Shown here in pieces: positions 43,773 through 52,473 of a stretch of 64,000 nt of DNA. Made by a program: the position numbers and the translations under genes. Every line of letters starts with the position of its first letter. Within the stretch, counting starts at the first letter, position 1. Where the stretch lies: assembly GCF_009936235.1 (NCBI RefSeq), contig NZ_AP022314.1, forward strand, positions 1,054,001 through 1,118,000. The letters run 5' to 3'. The notes beneath the pieces are model-generated. The model was not told the origin of the DNA and did no database searches. It was given only the letters and a program-made list of their open reading frames with translations. This DNA is from Mycobacterium xenopi (lineage in GTDB: Bacteria; Actinomycetota; Actinomycetes; Mycobacteriales; Mycobacteriaceae).

Positions 43773-45571
43773 GCCAGCAGGACTCTATCCTGTCGGCCCG
43801 CAGCATGTGCGAGCTCTTCGACCGCACGACCCGCAGGCACGCTGATCTACCTGCGCTGCACTCGACCGACGGGGTGGTGAATCTGACCTACCGTCAATAC
43901 CGCGACGCCGTCATCGACATCGCTGGAGCACTGTATTTGCAAGGTATCCGACGAGGCGACCTGGTGGCGTTGATGTTCGAAAATCGCCCCGAGTTTCATC
44001 TCATCGACACCGCAGCGATGCACCTCGGTGCCACAACCTGCTCGATCTACAACACCTCTCCGATCCCCGACATCGAATACGTGCTGGCCAACTCCGGCGC
44101 CAAACTGGCGGTCTGCGAGGAGAAGTTCGCGCCGAACCTCGTCAAGGCAGCATCCGCCGACTGCGAGATCATCTGCACCACAGCGGATGTCACGGGCACC
44201 GTCTGCCTGGATACCCTTGCGCGGCCGACGCCAGAGGAGTTCGACTTCGAGGCAACCTGGCGGGCGGTCGGGCCCGACGACGTGCTGACGTTGATCTACA
44301 CGTCGGGAACCACCGGCACACCAAAAGGTGTCGAACTGACTCACGGGGCAATGCTTGCCGAGGTGGCTCTTACCAGTGAGGTGCTCGACTTTCGTCCCGG
44401 CGACCGTGTGCCGTCGGCGTTGCCGATGGCGCACGCAGCCCAACGGTGGGGCACGCTGTACTCGGCCATTGCGTTCGGTCTCGACGTCACGTGCGTCGAC
44501 GATGTCACCAAACTGCTTCCCACCCTGGTACGGCTTCGACCGCAGATCTGGGGGACGGTGCCCCGCATCCTGGAGAAGATCACCCAGGGATTACAGACAA
44601 AGTTCGCGGCCGAGCCAGACCCGCAGAGGAAGGCCGCCGTCGACTCTGCACTCGACGTCGGCGCCCGGGTGGTCGCATTTCGCAAAAAGCACGGCAACGT
44701 TCCGCTGCCAGAGGACCTTGCCGCCGACTATTCCCAGGCGGATCGGTTGGTGCTGGCCGAGATTCGCAAATCACTTGGACTGGATCAACTGAGGTGGCTC
44801 ATGGTCGGGGCGGCGCCCACGCCGCCGCATGTCATGGATTTCATGGCGGCGATCGGCTTCAACATGGTGGAAGTCTGGGGCATGTCGGAATTGGCTGCGG
44901 TCGCAACAATCAACGCTGCGGGTCCTGCAAAGTTTGCGACTGTGGGCAAACCGCTCCGCGACGTCGAAATTCGACTGGCAGACGACGGCGAGGTGTACGT
45001 GCGCGGGCCGATCATGATGCGTGGCTACCGCAACGACGCCCAGAAGACAGCTGAGGCACTGGACGGCGATGGGTGGTTGCATACCGGAGACATCGGAACC
45101 ATCGACGACGAGGGGTTCCTCTCGATCATCGACCGCAAGAAGGAGATCATCGTGAACGCGGCAGGAAAGAACATTTCCCCGCTGCGGATTGAGGCAGCAG
45201 TAAAGGCGGAGACCCCGCTGATCGGCTCAGTCGTGGCGATCGGAGACGGACGCCCGTTCATCACCGCCCTCATTGTCTTGGACCCGGAAGCCGCGCCGGC
45301 GTTTGCGCGCAACGCCGGCCTCGCCGCCACCACGGTGGAGGAACTCGCCGTCGACAGCACCATCCAGCAGGCCATCGATGCCGCAGTTGCGAGGGCTAAC
45401 GAACGAGTAACCCGGGTCGAGCAGATCAAGCGCTACAAGATCATCCCGGACGTGTGGCATCCAGGCGCCGGTGAACTCACACCTACCCTTAAGCTGCGGC
45501 GCCAAAAGATTGCCGAGCGCTACGCCGACGAAATCGACGCCCTCTACTCGGCGCTCGGAGCAGCCAAATGA
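43769..45571 (+). CDS. Long-chain fatty acid/acid-CoA ligase (FadD type)
   Basis: 600 residues, the normal length for bacterial and plant-like long-chain acyl-CoA synthetases. The AMP-binding P-loop TSGTTGTPKG is at residues 178-187. EVWGMSELAAVAT near 370 holds the A5 motif, GWLHTGDIGTIDDEGFLSII near 430 the A7 motif, and KEIIVNAAGKNISP the hinge and lysine region. It activates a carboxylic acid to its CoA thioester with ATP. As fourth gene of the operon it could prime the acid made from the cleavage product. Overlaps the aldehyde dehydrogenase start (ATGA). Confidence 0.93.
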   Translation: MSQQDSILSARSMCELFDRTTRRHADLPALHSTDGVVNLTYRQYRDAVIDIAGALYLQGIRRGDLVALMFENRPEFHLIDTAAMHLGATTCSIYNTSPIPDIEYVLANSGAKLAVCEEKFAPNLVKAASADCEIICTTADVTGTVCLDTLARPTPEEFDFEATWRAVGPDDVLTLIYTSGTTGTPKGVELTHGAMLAEVALTSEVLDFRPGDRVPSALPMAHAAQRWGTLYSAIAFGLDVTCVDDVTKLLPTLVRLRPQIWGTVPRILEKITQGLQTKFAAEPDPQRKAAVDSALDVGARVVAFRKKHGNVPLPEDLAADYSQADRLVLAEIRKSLGLDQLRWLMVGAAPTPPHVMDFMAAIGFNMVEVWGMSELAAVATINAAGPAKFATVGKPLRDVEIRLADDGEVYVRGPIMMRGYRNDAQKTAEALDGDGWLHTGDIGTIDDEGFLSIIDRKKEIIVNAAGKNISPLRIEAAVKAETPLIGSVVAIGDGRPFITALIVLDPEAAPAFARNAGLAATTVEELAVDSTIQQAIDAAVARANERVTRVEQIKRYKIIPDVWHPGAGELTPTLKLRRQKIAERYADEIDALYSALGAAK

Positions 45572-46147
45572 CCGTCGACGAACGCATCAAAGTCCCGCCG
45601 ACACGGTGCTGTCACGCGATCTTGCGACCGGGGACCGGTTAGCGGAGTTTCCCGCCCTGGCTCCAGGCCGATGTCGACCGGGCGGTACACAATGCGCGCA
45701 CGGCCGCCGAACTATGGTCCAACGCCGGATATTCCGCGCGTCGGCGGGCCATGTTCGGTTGGGCACGTGAAATCGTTACGCGTAGCAGAGAATTGGTGTC
45801 AGCCATCTCGCGCGAGAATGGCACGCCGGCCTATATGGAACTCGTTATCGCCGTTGAGCACATCGCCTGGGCAGCACGCAACGCCAAGCGGGTCCTGCGG
45901 CCACGCAACGTCCCTACAGGTGTGCTCATGGCCAATTACGCAGCAGCCGTTCACCACGAACTCTACGACGTCATCGGTATTATCAGCTCATGGAACTATC
46001 CGCTGTTCGCTCCGATCGCGGCCATGGCCTCAGCGCTTGCCGCAGGCAACGCGGTCGTCCTGAAACCCAGTGAATACGCAACAGGTGTGGGCACGCTGCT
46101 CGTAGATTGCTTCCGCAGCGCCAATCAGCATCTGCCGCGATCAGTTG
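45568..46147 (+). pseudogene. Aldehyde dehydrogenase, frameshifted and cut off by IS material
   Basis: From ATG 45568 (TVDERIKVP) the protein jumps frame near 45598 to DTVLSRDLATGDRLAEFPA and again near 45658 to WLQADVDRAVHNARTAAELW, then stays open through IISSWNYPLFAPIAAMASAL and AAGNAVVLKPSEYATGVGTL. That is the N-terminal NAD-binding half of an ALDH. At about 46135-46150 it runs into a transposase remnant, and the catalytic Cys and Glu half is absent from the window. The carotenoid oxygenase operon has therefore lost its own aldehyde-oxidising step. Confidence 0.9.
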
Positions 46148-46749
46148 TCGAGCGATGAGGTGTTTCTGATCTGACTTAATCCTGTGGGTGGTGTGGGTTT
46201 GTTTAGCCGGGGACTTGCGCTCCATCCGTGTAGCCGGGTGAACGCGGTGAGCAGGTCGGTGGCCCAGGGCCAGCTGGCACCCAGCCGCAGCGTGGTGCGC
46301 CGCGCCGAGCGCACCAGCACCGCGGCGGTACGCAGCGGGGTGTAGCGCAGCCGTTTGGGCTCGGCAATGGCCAGCGCACCATCTAGACAGAGCGTTTTGG
46401 TCCAGGCGAGCAGGTCGGCGGCGATGAGCACCAACATCAGCCACGCGTTGTTGATGGCGAAGTCATGGGAGGGCAGGTTGGCCAGCCCGGTGTCCTTCAG
46501 GTCGCGGATGGCGCATTCCATCCGGCCCCGACCGCGGTAGAGTGCCTCCAGGTAGGGCCAGGTCCGCGTCGGGCAGGTCGGTGACAAACAGCTGGCAGCG
46601 GTAACCGTCGACGTCGGTGAAGCGCAGTTGCGCGCCGGGGTGGGGTTGTTCACCGCCCACCAGTAGTTACAACCAGACCCGGACGACCAGCGGTAGTCAT
46701 CACCCGGAAGTGCCCTTCTGTTGTTGAAACTGTTACCGATCACAACCAC
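46141..46749 (-). pseudogene. IS1380-type transposase, C-terminal remnant
   Basis: The minus strand reads GRMECAIRDLKDTGLANLPS, FAINNAWLMLVLIAADLLAW and GALAIAEPKRLRYTPLRTAA, the C-terminal part of an IS1380 transposase with the third catalytic acidic residue (RMECAIRDL). Upstream of about 46560 the sensible reading (QLRFTDVDGYRCQLFVTDLP) moves to another frame, and beyond 46680 it is lost, so the N-terminal 60 percent is missing. It is not the same element as in pstS, as the two proteins differ in sequence. It directly borders the broken aldehyde dehydrogenase. Confidence 0.82.
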
Positions 46750-46784
46750 AGTTTCCCTTGCAACAGAAGGGCTTTCCGCTATTT
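46703..46784. repeat. 80-bp inverted-repeat element beside the transposase remnant
   Basis: GCCCTTCTGTTG at 46712-46723 is perfectly repeated in reverse as CAACAGAAGGGC at 46761-46772. Similarity extends outward (CGGAA on both sides) and inward (GAAACTG), so about 28 bases on each side match with a few gaps. It looks like a miniature inverted-repeat element or two abutted IS ends. Confidence 0.5.
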
Positions 46785-46839
46785 ACACCCCGTGTCGCCC
46801 AGAACTACTGCAAAATCCGGGCTAGGCGCTGAACCGTGA

Positions 46840-47679
46840 TTACTTCAGGCAACTGCCAGCGTCGACCGGGAGCGTCACACCGGTGATGTAACGGGACTCT
46901 TCGGACGCCAAGAACAGCACCGCGTTGCTGATGTCCTCAGGTTCCACCCAGCCGATCGGCAGCGTGTGCATCATCTGTGCGACGACCTTCAGGTCCTCGG
47001 GGCCGGGGTTCTCGAGGTCGGGACGGAACAGCTTCATCGTGCCCTCGTTCATGAACAACGGGGTGTTCACGTTGGTCGGGTGCACCGAGTTGACGCGAAT
47101 CATGTGCTGACCCAACTCGACCGCAAACGTGCGCATCAGTCCGACAACACCGTGTTTGGCTGCCACATAATGACCGGTGTGCGGGTATGCCTTCAGCCCG
47201 CCGACCGAGCTGGTCAAGATGATTGAGCCGCCGCGGCCACCCGCAAGAATATGTGGCACACCGGCTTTCACGGTCTTCCACACCCCGGACAGGTTTACGT
47301 CGATCATTTCCTGCCAATCGTGCTCACTGGTTTTGTCGAGGGTGTCGCCGCCGTTGCCGATGCCGGCGTTGGCCACGATGATGTCCAGTCGGCCAAGTTG
47401 CTCCACGCCGCTGTCCACTGCGGCTTTCAGTGCGGTGTAGTCACGGACATCGACTTCAGCGGTAACGATGCGACGGTCGAGGCCCTTGACGAGGTCCGCA
47501 GTCTCAGCCAGATCCTCCGGTGTCGAAGCGGGAATCGTGGTGTTCTCGACGATTGGCTTGCAGACGTCGATCGCGATGATGTCGGCGCCCTCCTGCGCCA
47601 ATCGCACTGCATGCGATCGACCTTGGCCACGCGCCGCGCCGGTGATAAATGCGACCTTGCCTTCGACTCGCCCAGTCAT
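46840..47679 (-). CDS. Mycofactocin-coupled SDR oxidoreductase
   Basis: 279 residues. The cofactor region TGAARGQGRSHAVRLAQEGA at about residues 14-33, followed by IIAIDVC, is the marker of the mycofactocin-associated SDR group, where an insertion near residues 40-60 (CKPIVENTTIPASTPED) keeps NAD from exchanging. Catalytic Ser is in LTSSVGG and Tyr/Lys in HYVAAKHG. These enzymes oxidise alcohols, such as carveol-like terpenoids, and hand electrons to mycofactocin. It sits 28 bases behind the P450, so the two may act in sequence: hydroxylation, then oxidation of the alcohol. Confidence 0.9.
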   Translation of the reverse strand: MTGRVEGKVAFITGAARGQGRSHAVRLAQEGADIIAIDVCKPIVENTTIPASTPEDLAETADLVKGLDRRIVTAEVDVRDYTALKAAVDSGVEQLGRLDIIVANAGIGNGGDTLDKTSEHDWQEMIDVNLSGVWKTVKAGVPHILAGGRGGSIILTSSVGGLKAYPHTGHYVAAKHGVVGLMRTFAVELGQHMIRVNSVHPTNVNTPLFMNEGTMKLFRPDLENPGPEDLKVVAQMMHTLPIGWVEPEDISNAVLFLASEESRYITGVTLPVDAGSCLK

Positions 47680-47707
47680 CGCTACCTCGTTTCTTCTTAG
47701 ATCGGGA

Positions 47708-48910
47708 TTAAGGGATAACGGCCACCATCGATTCCCAGCCGCGCACTGTCGAAGTCGGGGAAAGCCTGGCGTTCGTCAGATCGACGTCCCACTCCGGGAA
47801 GCGCTTCAAGATCTCCTCGAGCGCGATCCGTCCTTCCAGGCGCGCCAACGCCGAGCCGAGGCAGTAATGCGTGCCGACACTGAACGTCAGGTGCTGGCGC
47901 AGTTCCCGGTGGATGTCGAAAACATCTCCGTCCGGCGGGAATTGACGGTGGTCTCGGTTGGCCGCGCCGATGAGCATCATCATGACGCTGCCCGCTGGCA
48001 CGGTTTGGCCGTACCACTCGACATCGCGCGTGACATAGCGCGCCACATGCGGCGCTGGCGGCTCGAAACGTAGCAGCTCCTCAATCGCCCTGGGGATAAG
48101 TGCTGGGTTTTCGACCAATTCCCGCCGCTGGTCGGGGTGTTCGGCCAGTACCTTGCCGGTCCAGCCGATCAGACGTGTGGTGGTCTCGTTGCCGGCGCCC
48201 GAGACCACGCTGACGTAGGTGAGGAGTTCTTCGCGCGTCAGTCGGCGCCAAACGCCCTTTTCGTCCTCGAATTCGACGTTCAGCAGCTCGGTCATGATGT
48301 CGTCCGACGGATGCTCGGCTCGCCAGTCGATGTACTGGGCGAAGAAATCGCCGCTGACCATACCGTCCATGGCGGCCTTCATCGGCTTGCCTTCTTCGGT
48401 GCGCATCTGCGCATTCGCGAAATCACGGGCAGCTTCTTGATCTTCCTCAGGAACTCCGAGCAGCATGCCGATCACGCGCATCGGCATCTGCGCCCCGAGG
48501 TCCGCGACGAAGTCGAACCGGTCGGCGCCGATCAACGGATCCAGGCAAGCAGCACAGAATTCGCGGATCTTAGGTTCGAGCGCGTTGATCTTGCGTGGCG
48601 TGAACATGCGCGCCAGCAGCTTACGGTGCACGTCGTGCAGTGGCGGGTCCTCGAAAATGATTACGCCCGGCGGGATCTCGATGTTCGCCTTGATCAGCTC
48701 GAGGATCGCACCGCGGGCCGAGCTGAAAGTCTCGCAATCGATCAATGCCCGATCAACATCGGCAAACCGGCTCAGCGCGTAGAAGTCGTGTTGCTCGTTG
48801 TAGTACAACGGCGCTTCTTCGCGCAGCCTTCGAAACATCCCGTACGGGTCAGCGTTGAGCTCGACGTTGTATGGGTCGTAGTACACGTCGCTGGTAGCGC
48901 TGACTGTCAC
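47708..48910 (-). CDS. Cytochrome P450
   Basis: 400 residues from the GTG at 48910 (VTVSATSDVYYDPYNVELN). I-helix motif SGAGNETTTRL near residue 250, ExxR in EELLRF, and heme-ligand C350 in THYCLGSALARLEGR are all present. It belongs to the large group of mycobacterial P450s that use ferredoxins, but no ferredoxin is next to it. The start region is preceded at 49027-49043 by the GAGAAT-type palindrome, so I infer control by the TetR gene directly upstream. The alcohol it makes may be oxidised by the mycofactocin-type SDR that follows. Confidence 0.93.
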   Translation of the reverse strand: MTVSATSDVYYDPYNVELNADPYGMFRRLREEAPLYYNEQHDFYALSRFADVDRALIDCETFSSARGAILELIKANIEIPPGVIIFEDPPLHDVHRKLLARMFTPRKINALEPKIREFCAACLDPLIGADRFDFVADLGAQMPMRVIGMLLGVPEEDQEAARDFANAQMRTEEGKPMKAAMDGMVSGDFFAQYIDWRAEHPSDDIMTELLNVEFEDEKGVWRRLTREELLTYVSVVSGAGNETTTRLIGWTGKVLAEHPDQRRELVENPALIPRAIEELLRFEPPAPHVARYVTRDVEWYGQTVPAGSVMMMLIGAANRDHRQFPPDGDVFDIHRELRQHLTFSVGTHYCLGSALARLEGRIALEEILKRFPEWDVDLTNARLSPTSTVRGWESMVAVIP

Positions 48911-49026
48911 AGATATCGCCTCTCGCTTCCAGGTTCTGGATGGTCGCACGCTGTCGTGGGGGACCATATGATCCGGCCACCGTGTCAACACGGGATACAT
49001 TTATGCTACTTCACGCTCTTGATTTT

Positions 49027-49043
49027 TAAGAATCTAATTCTCA
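49027..49043. promoter_or_regulatory. GAGAAT-type palindrome upstream of the P450 gene
   Basis: TAAGAAT-CTA-ATTCTCA: a 17-bp imperfect palindrome, one mismatched pair, between the tetR stop (49083) and the P450 start (48910). It matches the perfect copies at 49880-49894 and 55822-55836 in half-site and 3-base spacing. Likely TetR operator for the P450-SDR transcript. Confidence 0.68.
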
Positions 49044-49082
49044 AAAGTGCGATAGTCGCACAGCGGCGCAGTGCGCGAGAAC

Positions 49083-49823
49083 CTAGCTTCCGCCCTGGTC
49101 TTTGGCGGCTTTGACGAATCCGCGCGAGCAGAAGTCCCATACTTCGTCGGCAGTGATGGGATGGACGGTCGCCTCGTCGGTGCCGCCGCTGGACTGCGCG
49201 ATGAACATGACCGTCTGCATGGTCATGGCCGCCATGCGTCGCGGGTTGATCCCGGCCCGTAGCTGACCGGCCGCGCCCACCTGCTCCATGAGCTCGGTGA
49301 GCAACGCAAGTAGCGGTGCGTGAGCGACTTTTACCTCGGCGGGATGGGACACCAGCAAACGCGGCGCGAAGTCGGTGAACAGCGGCCGCTTTGCGGTGGG
49401 GTCGGGGCGAGACGCCTCGAAGAGCAGCTGCACGGCTACTTTCAATCGCTCAAGCGGATCGGAATAACCCGCGATGGCGGCTCGAATCTGATCGGCGGCG
49501 CGGCTCAGTGCATCTTCGAAAAGGGCGAGCAGCAGCTCATGCTTACCGTCGAATTGCAGGTAGAAACTCCGTAGCGACTGCCGCGACCGGTCGACAACTT
49601 CCTGGACGGTGAAGTCTGTGCTGCCCTTTTCGATGATGATGGCCTGCGCGGCGTCCAGGAATCGCTGCACGCGCTGGGCAGCCCGCAGTTTGGCTGTCTT
49701 GATCGAGCGTTCGACCGCGCGCTGCTTCCAGGCCGGTTCCTCACTAGGGCTGGTCACGGGCGTCTCGGATGATTGCCGCGAGGGGAGAACATGATTGAAC
49801 TGTACAGGAGAACGCCGTGCCAT
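49083..49823 (-). CDS. TetR-family transcriptional regulator
   Basis: 246 residues from ATG 49823; the extended N-terminus (about 45 residues before the first helix) may be shorter in reality, with a GTG near 49759 as alternative. The helix-turn-helix is at about residues 50-95 (RFLDAAQAIIIEKGSTDFTV, then RQSLRSFYLQFDGKHELL), followed by a helical ligand domain. It lies between two GAGAAT palindromes, one before its own start and one before the P450, the usual arrangement for an autoregulated TetR repressor. The same palindrome precedes the Rieske oxygenase operon at 55.8 kb, which may be its main target. Confidence 0.9.
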   Translation of the reverse strand: MARRSPVQFNHVLPSRQSSETPVTSPSEEPAWKQRAVERSIKTAKLRAAQRVQRFLDAAQAIIIEKGSTDFTVQEVVDRSRQSLRSFYLQFDGKHELLLALFEDALSRAADQIRAAIAGYSDPLERLKVAVQLLFEASRPDPTAKRPLFTDFAPRLLVSHPAEVKVAHAPLLALLTELMEQVGAAGQLRAGINPRRMAAMTMQTVMFIAQSSGGTDEATVHPITADEVWDFCSRGFVKAAKDQGGS

Positions 49824-49879
49824 CGGTCCCGTAGACCCCCTCACAGACGCCGTGTCTGAGATTGTAACTTTCGGATGGT

Positions 49880-49894
49880 GAGAATACTATTCTC
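49880..49894. promoter_or_regulatory. Perfect GAGAAT-ACT-ATTCTC palindrome upstream of tetR
   Basis: A perfect 6+3+6 palindrome, 56 bases before the chosen tetR start and 60 bases before the broken acyl-CoA dehydrogenase at 49955, so it can act on both divergent promoters. Same half-sites as at 55822-55836. Confidence 0.78.
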
Positions 49895-49954
49895 TTGCCG
49901 CTGTCCAGGGAAGCAGAATGCCGATAGTCGGGCGACGTCTGTGAGGGAGCACCC

Positions 49955-50113
49955 GTGCAATTGACGTTCGACGCCGAGGTCGAGGCATTCCGCGCCGAGT
50001 TTGTGGCATTTCTCGACGAGCATTTGCCCGACGACGCTCGGGCCGTCGAGCGGCCGCGCTCGTGCTCGCACATCCCGGAGTGGGCGCGATGCTGGCAGCG
50101 ACGCGTTGCTTGA
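49955..50113 (+). pseudogene. Acyl-CoA dehydrogenase, N-terminal stump
   Basis: From GTG 49955 the product begins QLTFDAEVEAFRAEFVAFLD and EHLPDDARAVE, the typical N-terminus of a FadE protein, to IPEWARCWQRRVA and a stop at 50111-50113. One frame over, ALLDAA follows, matching the usual continuation, so an indel lies near 50100. About 10 bases later similarity ends altogether. The body of the enzyme is missing, and the tail of another FadE on the opposite strand begins at 50181. A deletion probably fused the two loci. Confidence 0.75.
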
Positions 50114-50180
50114 TGCCGCCGAAAGTGCAACTACCGACGTATTTCTCGAGTGAGGGCGTCATGGAATGCACTTTCGCGGC

Positions 50181-50963
50181 TCAGAGCTGCGCCAGCCGCG
50201 GCGCAAAACCCTTGGAACGCAATATGGATCCGGCTTCTCGAGTCAACTCACGTGTGCTACCCAGCATTCCGTCGAGTACCAACGAGCGCTTGACGTGGCG
50301 ATGCAGCTCATGCTCAGCGGTAAAGCCGATTCCGCCCAGCACCTGCTGGCAATGCCGCGCTGCCGTCAACGCGGCCTGACCGGCTGCGGCTTTGGCCAAC
50401 AGGCAGCTCAAGTCATCGCAGGCGGCTTGCAGAGTGGCTTCCGCGCCTTCGATGGCGACCAAGGCTTCTGCCAGCCGGTGCCGAACAGCCTGGAACGAGG
50501 CGACAGGCCGACCGAACTGGACTCGGTCGAGGGCATGCTGGCGCGCGAGCGTAAGCATGGCTCGGCTGCTCCCGACCAGCCACCAGCCCAGTGCGCGCCG
50601 GCCAGCGGCCAACGGCGGCAGCTCACCGTTGGGTACACGGCGAATCGGGAGGTCACCGCCCAATGTCGTGGTCGCGCCGTCGGTGCGCTCCCAGACAACC
50701 CATGATCCGCCCGCGAATGGCAGCGGCACGGTGCCGCCGACGTCGTGGCCGCTGGCATGCAGCACGACGTCGTTGATCACGGGCGCGTGCGAGCCGGTCT
50801 CGCCGAGCAGCCGGAACACCAACGGGATAGCGGAGTCTGGCATTTCCACGAGCATGTCCGGCCAGCCGAGTTCAGCCAACGCCTCGTCGAGCCGCCGGCC
50901 CGACACTGCGATCATCGTCTTGCGGAGTGCATCCTCCAGCAGCTGCAGAGAGTCGGTGTCCAC
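50181..50963 (-). CDS. Acyl-CoA dehydrogenase-like subunit (half-size FadE partner)
   Basis: 260 residues from GTG 50963 behind GGAGTAAGG, three bases from the stop of the preceding FadE. It lacks the normal N-terminal helical domain; instead a divergent start leads into a middle segment (GGSWVVWERTDGATT) and a good C-terminal helical domain (ARQHALDRVQFGRPVASFQA, LGGIGFTAEHELHRHVKRSL). In mycobacterial sterol catabolism such short FadE proteins pair with a full one to make an alpha2-beta2 enzyme with shared FAD sites. The adjacent gene supplies that partner, so I infer a heteromeric dehydrogenase. Confidence 0.85.
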   Translation of the reverse strand: MDTDSLQLLEDALRKTMIAVSGRRLDEALAELGWPDMLVEMPDSAIPLVFRLLGETGSHAPVINDVVLHASGHDVGGTVPLPFAGGSWVVWERTDGATTTLGGDLPIRRVPNGELPPLAAGRRALGWWLVGSSRAMLTLARQHALDRVQFGRPVASFQAVRHRLAEALVAIEGAEATLQAACDDLSCLLAKAAAGQAALTAARHCQQVLGGIGFTAEHELHRHVKRSLVLDGMLGSTRELTREAGSILRSKGFAPRLAQL

Positions 50964-50965
50964 CC

Positions 50966-52054
50966 TTACTCCTTGCCCAAGTCCAAAAGCCGGCGCGCGA
51001 TGATGTTGCGCTGTATCTCGGCGGTGCCGCCGTAAATGGTTGCCGCGCGCGAGTAGAGGTACTCCGGACGCCACGGCGACTCGTCGAGTTCGACGACACC
51101 GGGCAGCATGTCGCGCACGGAGTCGTACAGCCTTTGCTCAGCAGTGGCCAGCAATACCTTGTCGATCGACGTCTCCGGGCCTAGCCGCTGACCACCCGCC
51201 AGGCGGTGCAGCGTGGTGCGTGATCGACAGCGCAAAGTATGCAGCGCCAAATACGCTGCGCCAAGGGTGAAATCGCCGGGATCGACCGCCTCGGCGATGA
51301 GTCGGTCAATTCGTGAATACAAGTACGCGATCCGCTGCCAAAAGCATGTCGAGCGTTCATAGGGCAGCAGGTCCATCGCCAGCCGCCAGCCATCACCCGG
51401 CTTGCCCAGCATCCGGCCTGCGGGGATCGCCACGTCGTCGAAATACACCTCGCAGAATTCGTCAACGTCATGCATCGTGCGAAGCGGTCGAATGGTGATG
51501 CCCGGCGTGTCCAGGTCGACGAAGAACGCGGTAATCCCGTCGTGACCGGGTGCGGTGCGGGTCAACAAGATGCACCGCGTGGAGAATTGCGCGAAGCTGG
51601 TCCAGACCTTCTGACCGTTGACGATCCAGTCATCGCCTCGCGGGGTGGCACGGGTGGACAGCGACGCCAGGTCGCTGCCCGAGCCTGGTTCGGAAAAACC
51701 CTGACACCACTGCTCTCGGCCGCTCAACAGCCGTGGCACCATTTCCGCTGCCAGTTCTCTTGGCGCATAGTCGATCATCGTGGGCGCAAGAACCTCGACC
51801 ATCGAGTAGGGGCCCGGCTCGGCCAAGCCGCGGCCGACGACTTCCTCCCCGACGATTGCCCGAAGTATCGGGGACCCGCCCAGTCCGCCGACTTCGACCG
51901 GCCAGCCGTAGCGCATCCACCCGGCGTCGTAAAGCGCCCGGTGGACCCGGGCCAGTTGCCGCATATGGCCTTCGAGCGAGCGATCCGGACCCGGTGTCAG
52001 GTCATGGTCGTCCAGCCACGTACGCAGATCCGCCCGGAACTGCTCGACGTTCAT
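50966..52054 (-). CDS. Acyl-CoA dehydrogenase (FadE), partner of the half-size subunit
   Basis: 362 residues from ATG 52054 (MNVEQFRADLRTWLDDHDLT). N-terminal helical domain, then the FAD-contacting WCQGFSEPGSGSDLASL near 125 and VNGQKVWTSFAQ near 155, and a C-terminal domain ending AATIYGGTAEIQRNIIARRL. The GTAEIQRN end is the FAD/CoA motif, but the catalytic-base position of classical enzymes is not evident, which fits the heterotetrameric sterol-type FadEs. It overlaps the SnoaL-like gene by four bases and is followed by the half-size FadE. Confidence 0.9.
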   Translation of the reverse strand: MNVEQFRADLRTWLDDHDLTPGPDRSLEGHMRQLARVHRALYDAGWMRYGWPVEVGGLGGSPILRAIVGEEVVGRGLAEPGPYSMVEVLAPTMIDYAPRELAAEMVPRLLSGREQWCQGFSEPGSGSDLASLSTRATPRGDDWIVNGQKVWTSFAQFSTRCILLTRTAPGHDGITAFFVDLDTPGITIRPLRTMHDVDEFCEVYFDDVAIPAGRMLGKPGDGWRLAMDLLPYERSTCFWQRIAYLYSRIDRLIAEAVDPGDFTLGAAYLALHTLRCRSRTTLHRLAGGQRLGPETSIDKVLLATAEQRLYDSVRDMLPGVVELDESPWRPEYLYSRAATIYGGTAEIQRNIIARRLLDLGKE

Positions 52055-52473
52055 GTCGACGATGGTCGCCCGACTGCGTGGGGTCGTCCGGAATCGTGGG
52101 CGCCGCTGCGGCGGATGAAGGTCATGGCCCGAGTCTTCAGCCGCCAACCGTCGGCGGTACGGGCGTATGTGTCGCGGTAGTAGCCGATGCGCATGTCATG
52201 CGTGGCGTGGTCGATGAAGCACAAGGGCTGGGTACCCGTCGCGGTGTCGCCGTCGATATCGATCAGCGCTGTCCCGGTGAGGAACAAGCCTTTTGGAGCG
52301 GCTGCAACCAGCTCCGGGAACTTGTCGAGATGATAGGTCTCTCCGAACGCACTGTAGGTGCCGTCCGGTGTGAAAACCCCGAGCAGACCATCGATGTCCT
52401 CTTGGGTGATCGTGACCGCGTAGCGGGCAAGCAGCTGCTGGATCTCGACGAGGTCGTCAGTTCTTGTTGGCAT
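52051..52473 (-). CDS. SnoaL/NTF2-like fold protein
   Basis: 140 residues from ATG 52473 (MPTRTDDLVEIQQLLARYAV). The pattern, a first helix with LLARYA, then DGLLGVFTPDGTYS and strands ending MRIGYYRDTYARTADGWRLK, is that of SnoaL_4/NTF2-like proteins. Members include polyketide cyclases, dehydratases and small subunits of ring-hydroxylating oxygenases. In this operon with a Rieske oxygenase alpha subunit it might be the beta-subunit-like partner, but it is shorter than true beta subunits, so that is a guess. Overlaps the amidohydrolase by 17 bases. Confidence 0.8.
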   Translation of the reverse strand: MPTRTDDLVEIQQLLARYAVTITQEDIDGLLGVFTPDGTYSAFGETYHLDKFPELVAAAPKGLFLTGTALIDIDGDTATGTQPLCFIDHATHDMRIGYYRDTYARTADGWRLKTRAMTFIRRSGAHDSGRPHAVGRPSST

